From the NCBI GenBank assembly GCA_037355855.1, contig CM074759.1:496001-560000 (forward strand): a stretch of DNA of 64,000 bases, read 5' to 3'. A model generated the notes under the pieces. It was not told where the DNA came from. It worked only from the letters and a program-made list of their open reading frames with translations, and ran no database searches. Origin of the DNA: Pseudo-nitzschia pungens (taxonomy: Eukaryota; Bacillariophyta; Bacillariophyceae; Bacillariales; Bacillariaceae). Positions 22,598 through 32,647 of the stretch are shown here, piece after piece. Position 1 is the stretch's first letter. Each line of letters opens with the position of its first letter. Both the position numbers and the translations under genes were made by a program.

Positions 22598-24415
22598 CTA
22601 ATCCGTTGGGAAAAAGGCTTTTCCGAAACAAGTCCCGTTATCACAATTCTGATTGGCATTGAAACAATCAGTCTTTCGGCGTTTCATCGGATGATTCTCC
22701 ATTCTATAATATTGCTGGAGGGGATCGACGTCGCTGCTGTCACTTTCGTGGCCGCCGCACGATGCAGCAACTTCAGTTGCTGTCTTGATGGAATTGGTAA
22801 TTTCAGATGGATCATCTTTCCTCGTGCGTTTGTATTGCTTTAGGGCAGCGGCGACCTTCGTTCGAACCTTATTGCGGTCATGCATGACGATCCACATTTG
22901 GTTCTTTCTCGACCACTCCAAAAAGCGTCCCCCTCGTTTCTCGATCATTTCTACGATGCGTAGCGTGATTTGGTATTTCTCGATTCTAGTATCCCGGCTA
23001 GCGTGTTCCTTACTATGCGTTTCGATTAATTCTCGATAAAACATATTTCCAGGGTTATTCCGAAAGGTGGGGCCCTTCCGGAAGATCACATCGTATGACC
23101 TCGGGCAATCAACAATCTCTTCTGTTGCAAATCTTCCTGACTCTTGTGGATTCAATCTAGCTTGGAGCAAGTTGAGCCAAGCCGTATGATTGTTGAACTT
23201 CACCGTTCCCGTGGAAGAGATTTGCAGCAAATCTGCTGGAATGCCATAGGTTGCCAGTTTGTAACGAAGTTCAGTCTCTCCTCCTAAGTTTGAATTATAG
23301 TAGAAAAAACTCTGGTAAGCACTCTCTGTCGGAGAGAAAAACTCATAGAAGATTTTATTCGTTCAATGCACAATGCACGTACCAAAATGTGCCTTATATA
23401 TCGATCGATGATGCGAATCCAGGCCGAATACGTACAACGCCTGCATTCCTCGAAAGAAGGCGGTGTCCCTGAAGTATTGTTGCAAACTTGTGAGTCTCAC
23501 TGGAAGCGATTTGTTTTGACGCTTGTGGTACGGTCGAAGTCTCGATTTCATTCGGGGTCGTATAACGGATTCCCACGAGAAGTCATCGCCCTCATCGAAG
23601 GGAAAGGTGACTACCACAACGCCCTTTCGTTGCGTCTCCAAGTCTGCAGAAGCCTCCCAATGGAGTAGCATAAGGATCTTGAAAAGTAGAATTTCTGGCA
23701 AATGGAAGTTGCAGCTTCCAACCCCGACAAGGACACGGCGTCCGCTCCGATCACGAAAAGGCAGATATTGGGCTCTGGAGTTTCGCAAGGCTGTCACTTC
23801 TTCATGGGTCTTGAAATCTGCAATGCTCACAGGACGGTCAGCAATGTGACTACCAAATAGTTCGCACATGAACTCGAGAAAGTCGATGAGCCGTTGAACT
23901 GCCTTTGGTACATTAAAACATTCAGCTCGCAAAAAGCGCAGCCTTACATCCTGGCCGTTAAGGTAGCAAGTGCTTTGAGGCTGCTGTATTGCTTGTGCTC
24001 GAGTTGTGTATATAACGTTCCGCAAAACCCCGTGGCCTATTTTTCTTGCATTCAGTTGCAAATCAAAGTCTCGCAGCGACCGATCGAGGAGCTCGGGTGT
24101 CTCTTCCGCTGCTACGCAACGAACGCCGTGTATTTCTTCTTCGATCGCTTGACGATCCTTGAAACTCAGCTTCAGGAGTTCCTTCGCCAAGGTAGTGTCT
24201 ACTGCAAAATTCGACGGAGGATCTACTAAAACAGCGGAGTTCCGATCCATTTCAGCTGATATCTCCTGAGTAAAATCGTAGAGTCGTGTCGCTGGTGTCG
24301 ATGATACCCATGCGCTCGTGGTACTTGCTTTGCCGTCCAACTTCGTATCGATACCGCCCTTCTGGTTGCAATACCCGTTACCGACTATGTCGTTGGTAGG
24401 TGGCGTTACGATCAT
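22598..24415 (-). CDS. CRAL-TRIO-like protein with C-terminal DUF6824-type domain
   Basis: A two-exon gene of 586 aa. Exon 1 is 24415-23383 and exon 2 is 23325-22598, joined across a 57-bp GT-AG intron (23382-23326) in phase 1. The junction gives YKAHF-E-SAYQSFFYYN and removes the only stop between two long frames. The N-terminal part carries the diatom CRAL-TRIO-associated block (LSFKDRQAIEEEIHGV, then EETPELLDRSLRDF) and a lipid-binding-like core with RFLRAECFNVPKAVQRLIDF and an LPFRDRSGRRVLVGVG strand. The C-terminal part at about 416-510 matches the DUF6824 pattern, with D-V-I-F, a NNPGN-like core followed by FYRELIETH and GGRFLEWS, although the usual GRG is RKG. The last 60 residues are Ser/Asp-rich with a short basic patch (MKRRKTD). 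A lipid-responsive regulatory role is possible but unproven. Confidence 0.75.
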
Positions 24416-25854
24416 TTGCAAATCTGGATTAAAGGCAAAAGGTCAATTACTGTACTATTTTGGAGTCGATATTAAAATCTCCAGGTTGGTTTGTTCCAAC
24501 TCTTTCTCGATCTAAAAAGCAAGAGACTTACCGCTGGCAGAATTGCTGCTGGAGCGTTTTGCTGTGAAATCGGAAAGCCGCTGGAGGTCGAAAAATCGAT
24601 GAGACCGAAGTACAGTAACCTTACGGTAAGATTACGAAGTAAACCTTACTTCGTACGAAGTACGGTATTTCGTATCACTTTTTCTTCCCGGGCAGGGTTC
24701 TGGTTTTCCTAAAATGAAACTAATATTGCCTTGTCACAATCTCGATTGTCAACAATAAGTTTGAAAAAAAAAAGATTCTCAGTTTTGACGTTTTGGATGA
24801 AGGTCATTCTTTCTTTCCTTTCCGAAGGTCGGAAGAGCGTTAAATGCATTTTCTACAAAAAACTTAAAAAGTTATAATTGAGTGAAAAGCTGACTACGTA
24901 CGGTACACGTATCGAGAAGATGCGAACGAACGTAATCTTACCACGAATAAGCCTTACTTAGAAAAATCAACACTCAAGTTCTCGTTCGTACCGTACTAAG
25001 GTTACTTCTATTGAATAACATTGAATTCTCATCAAAACTTCAAGGACTAATGTACTGTACCAGTTTTTAAGAAAAGAAAATCTTTCTTCTCCACAATGAA
25101 TACAAGTAAAAAATATCATTCGTATCGATTCGGCCTAAGGTACTTCATAAGATCGATGTCAATAAATATCAAGTAAATTTTCGTCAAAGAAGCTCGCTTT
25201 CAGGCTTCCAATAATGAATACCGGTTATTCTTTTGTTTCTGTATTCTTAAAAAAAGTGAAATACCGTCCGGGCGGGATCTCAGTTACTGCGCAGGCCCAG
25301 GCTCTGTTTTTTCGATTGATCTTTCCTTCTGTCACAAAAATAATTGCAGTTCAACTATCAACTGTCATAATAACCATCATTCATAACATTACATGACATA
25401 AGCAGTGAAGCGTCCAGAAATAATAGCCAAAGAATTCCTCGGATTTATCGCATGGTTCAAAACGTGAGGGAACGGTGAAAGGAACTTTGGAAAAAAATAT
25501 CGGTAATTTAATTGAATCGAATCCGATTCGACCTTCGATGTTATCAACGCATTGAGTTAGGATCGGGAATGTCCAGCAACTAAGACTAAATCTTGCAGCT
25601 CAATTGGTAGGTACCTATCATGACTATCCAATTGAATGTTCACCTCTTCTAGCAACCAGGAATCTCCGATCAAGTCTCACCTCTCGCGTGCCTATTCCAT
25701 CTAATCTACACTATTTGCACAGTTGACTTATTGTCAAAGTCAAAGTTCGATTGCAATACAGAACAATCATCCTGGTAGCATAATCCCAACGGCGCAGCAG
25801 TCATTCACTCACTCACTCACTCACTCGAACACTCACAAACCACATACCCAAAAG
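24416..25854. other. Intergenic region
   Basis: About 1.4 kb, AT-rich. GTAACCTTACGGTAAGATTAC and related words sit at 24610-24670 and 24930-25010. A short CACT tetranucleotide run lies at about 25803-25826, before the next open frame. A D-arm-like string at 25596-25610 lacks the rest of a tRNA. Confidence 0.55.
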
Positions 25855-26461
25855 ATGGCTTCGGTTGGTGCCTTGCGGATCGATCAAAACGCAAGCCCGG
25901 AACTGATTGGGTTGGATTCGATTCGATTCGATTCGATTCGATTCGGTTTGAATCATCCCGCTTGCAATCGATTGCTATCAATGCTGTCCGGTGCCGGTCG
26001 ACGCGAAAGTGGGTTGTTACATGATGCAAAACTTTGGATTTGGAACCCAGAATGGATTTTGCCTGCAAAACGATTGCACCGCACGGAATGCCCGATCAAC
26101 TATTTTTGCAATAGTCGTTCGTCACCCATTTCAAAACCTACCGGTGCAAGAAGATCCCATCCCTGCGGACAACTTTTGGACCATGAGCGACCCGAAGAAG
26201 TCGATGAATTGCAATCGGGATATCTGCATTTCATCCTCGGGCATCCGTTGGGATGCACCCTTCGACGATAGCAGTTGCTGCTTCGACGATGGTTGCTTCA
26301 CGACTGTGTGCTCCGACTCTCGGTGTATTTCGGATCTTACCAGTCAGCACGCGCTACTAGTAGTAGCTATGCCCTTTCGCCTTTCGAATTTGGATATGGA
26401 TTGGCCCCTTGTTTGTTGTGATATTCTTCAGTTTACCGATCGGTGCTGCCTGCTGAGATGA
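25855..26461 (+). CDS. Possible small Cys-rich protein gene (doubtful)
   Basis: Two overlapping open frames make this a candidate only. One starts at an ATG at 25855 (MASVGALRIDQNASPELIG) and runs through a GATTC repeat. The other, open from 25952 to 26461, encodes a Cys/Asp-rich stretch including NCNRDICISSSGIRWDAPFD followed by DSSCCFDDGCF. A 142-bp GT-AG intron at 26009-26150 would join them in frame, giving about 155 aa, but the acceptor lacks a clear pyrimidine tract. An unspliced reading from the ATG pair at 26021 is an alternative. No known family recognised. The last 40 residues overlap a CTAGTAGTAGCTA word and may not be coding. Confidence 0.25.
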
Positions 26462-27801
26462 CACCGAAAAAGGGATATCGAATACGCGTTGTGTAACTTA
26501 TTAAGTATCAAAATATTGAAAGTACACGTATAATACGAATGAATGAGATAGAGCATTTTACTTGAAAACAGCAGTTTCTGTAACACTGGATAGAAAGTTT
26601 GATTGCAATGATGTATCGGCATAAGTAGTCTCACCACGGGGTGACAATCTATCTTCTTTTTCCTGAAAAGAATAATCGACGACTCACTAATTCATTCATT
26701 CATTCATTGCTCGTGCAGTATTGTCGTCTTGTTAGTTTTTTACTCATTCATTCGTTCGATGGATGGCGTTCGGTAGGTACGCAGAAGGGAGAGAAGCGTC
26801 GTGTTCTGTTCTAGTACCCGTCTGGACTTGTCTCCCCAAACGAACGAAAGAATCATCAAAAGGAATGAATCAAAAGGAACGAACGAATCCATGAATCCAT
26901 GAATCAAAAGGAATGAACGAATCAATGAACGAATGAATCAATGAATGAATGAATCAATCAATCAATCATCACTCCTGACACGATTTGCTTCTTCTTCGTT
27001 GGTTTTGCAACTCTTTGGACGGCACCAATCGGGATGGATACAGAATGGTACCATGCCATAAAATCTTACCATACCATAGCATGCTTGCGCGCGGTGAGTT
27101 GGTTGCGTACACTACCAAGCAACACACATAAAAAATTGTGCAAACAGCACGTTCCCATTATTCAAATGGCATTCCAAACGGCATTCCAAACAGCATTCCG
27201 AATTCCACTCCACTCCCCTTCCCTTCCCTTCCCTACCATCCTCGAGGCAGAACCAAGGCGCACGGGAGCGGTGCATGTGCGGCAGGATACTGCACGGTGC
27301 GATATCGACGAGGGGTGCGGGCGCGATGATTCCGGATTTTGGTTGCCGGGTGATACGGTAGCCAATGTGGGTGGAATGGAATGGAGTGGAACGCGCCGGT
27401 CGACGACCGGTGCTTGCACCGTTTTGTTCCCGGTTTCGTTTCTGCGAATGCATTTGGTCGCTGGCTTGAACCAAGGAGGTACGGCAAAGTTCTTTGGAAC
27501 GCACGCACGCATTCACGCACGTACTCATGCACGTACTCACCGATCCGCGAGTGTTGTTGATAATGGGTTGTTTACTAGATTTATTGGTTTCAGTCCGTGC
27601 GTAGCTGAATAGTATTATTCGTATTCGTATTCTTAGTCGCAATCCTATTGGTATTCGTTGGGGGTTCCTTGGGTTTTGCATCCCCTCCACTCCACTCCAC
27701 TTCACTTCACTTCACTCCAATCGACTCCACTCGACTCCACTTTTGCTGTTTGCAGCGTTGCATTTGGTTGCTTTGCTGCTGCGTTTCGTGGAACCGACGG
27801 G
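26462..27801. other. Intergenic region with tetranucleotide repeats
   Basis: About 1.34 kb. A compound GAAT/GAAC/CAAT repeat spans about 26860-26972, imperfect GCATTCCAAAC repeats 27170-27200, and CACG-type repeats 27500-27542. Long frames at 27034-27612 (+) and 27112-27705 (-) are produced by these repeats and are not called. Confidence 0.55.
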
Positions 27802-29967
27802 TCAGCGGCCCCCGAGCAGCGCCGGGGCAAAGGAAGAAGCAGTGCCGGTGCCGGTGCCGCCGTCGGTGTCCATGCCTACGACGGCATCGCCTTCGTCTTT
27901 GGTTTCTTCTTTTCCGCTTCCGTTTCCGCTTCCGGCATTGGTGCCGTCCTCAAAGTACAGCGTGACGGTGAATTTCTTGTCGTCCTCGTCCCAGTGGGTG
28001 ATCAGCCGGCCGGGGTCTCGGTCCAGCGGTTCGTTGGGGATCTTGAAGGCGATCGTCTCGTAGGGTTCGGCCGCAAACAGGACGTACTGGTAGCGCTTGT
28101 CCCGGGGCAGGTCGACCCTTTGTTCGAAGGCCGACATGAATCGGTGGCGGGGCTGCAAATCCTTCCGAATGTCCTTGTAGGTGAGCTCAAAGGTCAGGCA
28201 CCGCTGGGAGGTCTCCGGATCCTTGGACTTGAATACCTGGTAGGCCGGGCGGCCGATCTTGGGCATCTTGGTGGCCGGCGGGCAGACAAAGCGTCCGCCG
28301 GGAGGGGGCCGCTTGAGCTGGTTTCGGTCGGCCAGTTGCTCCTCCCGCTCCTTGCGGAGTTTTTCCATGTGCGCCCGCTTGGCGAGTCCCGACTGGTGCT
28401 TCTTTCCCTGCGTGTGTGCCAGGTAGTTGGCCTCGTTGGTGTGAAGGGTTAGACATAGCTTGCACTCGTAGGTTCCAAGGTGGTTTCGCATCAGGTAGGG
28501 ATCCTTGGCGAGATCGATCGATTCCAGCGCCAGCTGCTTGAGTCGCTCCTTTCGCTCTCGCTCGGCGTTTTGCGAGGAGGATACCCCACCGCCTCCAAAC
28601 TTGGACCCGACCCTGTTTTGGCGATCGATACCTCCCAGCAATCGAACCGAGGTCGACAAGGTGAGATAGAGCGGGAATTGCGGGGCGGCGGAGGATGACT
28701 GCTCAGTTATTGTTCGGTTCGTTGCCGACGGCGATGGCGACGGCGACGGCGAAGACGACGAGGATGCCGTAGCAGAACCGGGGTTTGTCGAAGCAGGCGA
28801 TTGGGTGATCCATTCCCAGATCCGATCCAGCGACACCTTTCGTCCCTGGTGGTAAAAGGCAACCATCAACGGAGGGGGAGACGAATCAGAAACACAAGCA
28901 GTAGGAGGAGCATCGTTGACCATCGCCGTACCGGAGAGTCTTCCCTGCGGCGGAGGTGTTTGTTGGTCATATTCATGGCATTGCCGCGAGAGCGTTGGTT
29001 CGTACCGCTGGCGTCTCCTAGTGGCTGTAGATGAACATGTAGACGAACATGTAGATGCACATGTTGCTGCCGATGTGGAAGTGGAAGTGGATGCCGATGT
29101 GGATGTGGATGTGGATGCGGATGCCGATGTGGATGTAGAAGTAGATGTTGCTTCCGCTGCTCCAAACGCCATGGCAGTGCGGGCCGACGAATGCGAGTAG
29201 AATTTTCGCCGGCTCTTGAACCCGTTGCTGCTGTTGCTGTTGCTGCTGCTGCTTCGGCAGTGACGATCCCGGTGGATCGTCATCTCCTCGAAGCGATGGG
29301 CCACCGACTTTTGTTCCGGATCGTCCGTACCACTGCCAATGCCAATGCCGCTGTCACTCCCACTTTTACTGTGGAAGGATTGTTCGTCGACAGAATCGCT
29401 ATCAATCTCCATGTCCATGCCCATGCCCATGCCCGTGTCAGTACCAATTCCAGTACCAATTCCAGTACCAATTCCAATTCCAACGCCAGCGCCCGTGTCG
29501 ACATCCATTCCGTCGTCCTCGCCCTCCACCTCCAGGTTGTAGACCGATCGCAGATTTCGCTTGCGCCCCACGTCCCGTCGCTTCGAGGCCCCAATGAGGT
29601 GAAAGAGGAGTTCCTCCTTGCTCTGCCGATCGGGATCGTCGTTTCCGTTTCCATTTCCATTCTCGTTCGGGTTGTGATTCTCAAAGATCCGGCTCGCATC
29701 GACGGCCGAAGCCAAGACGGCGGCCTGTGCATCCACCCGGGAGAACATGGTTGTTGCGGAATGGCACGAGAAGGAAACCGCGCTTTCTTCCGCGGCGGAC
29801 AATGCCAGCGTGGGCTCGAAAGAAGAAGAAGAAGAGAAAGAAGATGACGGAGCCGATCCCCTGGACTTGGCCATCGCCGCCGATGCCCGGGCCTTGGCCA
29901 CAAAGTGATCGACCGGGATGACGGCCGTGTTTCCGCGGGGCGTCTTGAGCAGGATTTGCTTTGTCAT
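27802..29967 (-). CDS. SF3A2: Splicing factor 3A subunit 2 (SF3A2/PRP11) with long N-terminal extension
   Basis: SF3A2 is part of the U2 snRNP SF3a complex needed for branch-site recognition. The SF3A2 core starts at about residue 448 with DRQNRVGSKFGGGGVSS and continues RLKQLALESIDLAKDPYLM. The matrin-type zinc finger follows at about 500-525 (YECKLCLTLH, then YLAHTQGKKHQ: Cys2His2). Downstream are KIGRPAYQVFKSKDP, PRHRFMSAFEQRV and AAEPYETIAFKIP, all family hallmarks. The total is 721 aa. The first 446 residues are not part of the normal protein: they begin MTKQILLKTPRGNTAVIPVD and contain Gly/Met/Asp and Ala/Ser/Thr/Cys hexanucleotide-encoded runs plus a short ordered-looking VAFYHQGRKVSLDRIWEWI. 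The frame is continuous from a genuine ATG, so either a long extension or an unrecognised intron or second start is present. Confidence 0.88.
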   Translation of the reverse strand: MTKQILLKTPRGNTAVIPVDHFVAKARASAAMAKSRGSAPSSSFSSSSSFEPTLALSAAEESAVSFSCHSATTMFSRVDAQAAVLASAVDASRIFENHNPNENGNGNGNDDPDRQSKEELLFHLIGASKRRDVGRKRNLRSVYNLEVEGEDDGMDVDTGAGVGIGIGTGIGTGIGTDTGMGMGMDMEIDSDSVDEQSFHSKSGSDSGIGIGSGTDDPEQKSVAHRFEEMTIHRDRHCRSSSSNSNSSNGFKSRRKFYSHSSARTAMAFGAAEATSTSTSTSASASTSTSTSASTSTSTSAATCASTCSSTCSSTATRRRQRYEPTLSRQCHEYDQQTPPPQGRLSGTAMVNDAPPTACVSDSSPPPLMVAFYHQGRKVSLDRIWEWITQSPASTNPGSATASSSSSPSPSPSPSATNRTITEQSSSAAPQFPLYLTLSTSVRLLGGIDRQNRVGSKFGGGGVSSSQNAERERKERLKQLALESIDLAKDPYLMRNHLGTYECKLCLTLHTNEANYLAHTQGKKHQSGLAKRAHMEKLRKEREEQLADRNQLKRPPPGGRFVCPPATKMPKIGRPAYQVFKSKDPETSQRCLTFELTYKDIRKDLQPRHRFMSAFEQRVDLPRDKRYQYVLFAAEPYETIAFKIPNEPLDRDPGRLITHWDEDDKKFTVTLYFEDGTNAGSGNGSGKEETKDEGDAVVGMDTDGGTGTGTASSFAPALLGGR
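29030..29155. repeat. Coding GATGTG/GAACATGTA-type minisatellite
   Basis: Imperfect 6-bp repeats (GATGTG, GATGCC, GAAGTG variants, and an ACATGTAGA family at the left end) inside the SF3A2 extension. On the coding strand they give alternating Ser/Thr/Ala with Cys. The frame is preserved because the unit is a multiple of three. Confidence 0.75.
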
Positions 29968-32647
29968 GATCGGTTGTTTTTTTTTGCTTTTGCTTTTGTT
30001 TGGTTGGTTGGTTGGTTGGTTGGTGACGATTCGTTGATGGATTGGCTCCGGCTAGCAACGTCGAAGCAGAAAACACGATGGAGTTCGGGACGCAACGAGT
30101 TGATGATCGGTTGGGAGACAACACAAAATGGTTTGCAATGGTTTGCGATCCAATGTGTCTAAGGTCGTTTTGACGTTTGGCGGAGGAAAAGCGGTACGAT
30201 TGATCGGCGCACTGTCGATCCGCCGGTAAAGGGTGATCGTTGTTGGTATTGTACTGGATTGTACTGGATGTTATTGGATGTTATTGGATTCGATTCGATT
30301 CGATTCGATTGGATTGATTCGATTGGATTGGATGCCGTTGCGTCAAACGGGCAGTTCCTCTGTGCCTGTGACAACGGCGATCGGCGATCGGTTATCGGTT
30401 GTCGGATACCGTACCGTACCGTACCGTGCCGTATAGCACTCGTTGCGGTTTGGATGGGCTTGTTTTTTGTTGTTTTTGTTTCCCTCGGTGTGTTTATTTC
30501 TCACGATCCAACCAATGGGTTGAGCTCCGTCTTGGTTCTCTTCCGTCTTCCGGAGCTGCGAAGCACAAGCGCAAGCGCAAGCACAAGCGCAAGCACAAGC
30601 GCAATTACAAGCGCAAACACGATGAGTAAGATACGGTGCAGCAATTTTCGAGCAAGCCGAATGAATCAACAATCCATCAATCTTGGACTCACTCTCGTAG
30701 TAATTATTGTACAAATTTCGCAACCCGACGGCGATTCAGTAGTCTCGCAGTAATTAGTAATTACCGTACGGTAACTTACCTCGTAACCTTAGTTCGTTGT
30801 TGCTTGTCAAACCCACCAAAACGAGCCAGAGACGGATGAGACACCGTCGGAGAACGGCGGGGACGGGCGACGGTTTTCGGACAGGGAGAGAGGGAGAATA
30901 GAGAGAATGATGATGCAACTGCCCGCGCCACCGGGAGTAGTTGCCGTACCGTACAGTCAACCGTTCAATACCTGCGAATGCCGCGAATAATCGTTCCCTG
31001 TACGGTAACTTACTTGTACCGTTACGTTCGGTAAAGTACCGTACTGTAATTACGAACACTGTCTTGCATCGAATGGCGATGGGAACATCGCTCCGCGTAC
31101 GGTTGAAGTCAGTTAACGTTCGTACCCGTTCGTACGAGTACTCGCACACAGAATATCATGATTTGTCATGCGTTCAGCTCGACGGAATTCAGAACGATGC
31201 GCGCTGGCCGAGAGGGGAAGCGACCCGAAGCAAAACTGCGGTACAGGTAAGGTTAGTCCGTAAGGAGCACCCGTAACTTACCGTAGATTACCGTAAATTA
31301 CCATGCCAACTACAAACAACACGGAACGAGAGGTTCATTTGGTACGATTAAAAAAGGGTACCGGTATGACTCGTAAGTCACGCAACAGTGCTGTACTACG
31401 AAGTACGAAGTACAGTAATTACTTCGTATTGCGTTAGTTAACTTACCGGTAAGTTTTACCTACAGGGTTGAATGAATGAATCTTAGGCATAGAAACGCGC
31501 GACAACGAGTCACTTCACGACTACAAAAAAGACCGGGATACATCGTACGATTCGAGAACAAGGTTACTCGTACTCGTACGGGTAAGTTACGAGTGGACAG
31601 AATGAATGAAATGAATGAAAGAATCCATCAATCCACCGGATCCATCATCAACAACGACAACGTGTCGCCAAAAAACAAAACAACCGATCCCCAAGATGGG
31701 TCAACAAGTTGCGTTGTGTTGCGTGTGATGTGAGTTCCACAAACGTGTCTCCAAAAACGAAACACCCGATCCTTGCGGAATGATGTGTACGGTACGGTAC
31801 TACCAAGTATAAGTAAGTTACCTTACGTACAGTAGGGTTGGAGTTCATGTTCGTTCTGGTAAGGTTAATCTTTAATCTTACTTTACTGAACTCAAACTTA
31901 CCGGTACGTACTCGTACCGTAAGATTACCCGGTAACCTTAATGTACGAGTATGAGTTCGTACTCGTAATTTACCGGTACGTCCTTTGTATGAGGATGGAA
32001 TTACGTGTAAGTGCCATTCCGTGTGCAACACGAACCAATGAGACGAACCGAAATAAGGTAAGTTACTAGTAACAAAATAAATGATGAACCCAGCAAATCC
32101 GAACGATTTCAAATACCAATAATAATTCCCTCATTTTTGGATACTACAAAAAATCAAAATCGTACACGTAAGCACGTAGCAAAGTTGATTGTACCTTAGG
32201 AACCGTCCACCGAAACACTAAACACACACGAGAGTTATTAACCTTACTACCGTACTTGTCCTCGCTCGTACTCGTAGCCGCTTCTTCCCGCCACCATCAG
32301 CATTCTTCTCGTTTCTTCTCGCGTTTCACTCTCCAAACAACATCAGCCATCATCCGCATCCCGCATCTTCAACCAACCAACAACCAACAACCAACAACCA
32401 ACGAACAACAACAACAAACAACACGGTTGCAACATCATCAATTTTAGATCATCAACAACACTCCACCTTGCCCGATCCCTATCCGCCTTTCCCAAGCGAA
32501 GACACGGGACGATCCCCGGGTGATTCCTTGATTCGAAAGCAGCTCGATCGGCTCCGCAACGCAATTTTGCCCAACAACTCTATCACATCACATCATTTCA
32601 CAACACAACACAACACAGCATCCCAACGGAACGGAATCCAACACACC
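29968..32647. other. Large divergent intergenic region, repeat- and word-rich
   Basis: 2.7 kb between the SF3A2 start and the next gene on the plus strand. It holds a GGTT run (29998-30021), a GATTC/GATTG tract (30285-30332), a hexamer array at 30561-30619 and a 7-bp ACCAACA array at about 32371-32428. The densest set of GTAACTTAC/GTAAGGTTAC/TACGAAGTAC words in the window lies between 30750 and 32260. No gene called. Confidence 0.55.
30561..30619. repeat. AAGCGC/AAGCAC hexamer array
   Basis: About ten tandem 6-bp units alternating AAGCGC, AAGCAC and AATTAC. Intergenic; open frames crossing it translate to Ser/Ala/Thr or Cys/Ala runs and are artefacts. Confidence 0.8.

Noticed and set aside
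25590..25650. tRNA D-arm-like string (GCAGCTCAATTGGTAGG)
   Set aside because: No acceptor pairing, anticodon stem or GTTCRA T-loop at the right distance.
27034..27705. Overlapping 190-200 codon frames on both strands
   Set aside because: Both are driven by GCATTCC and CACG repeats and resemble no family.
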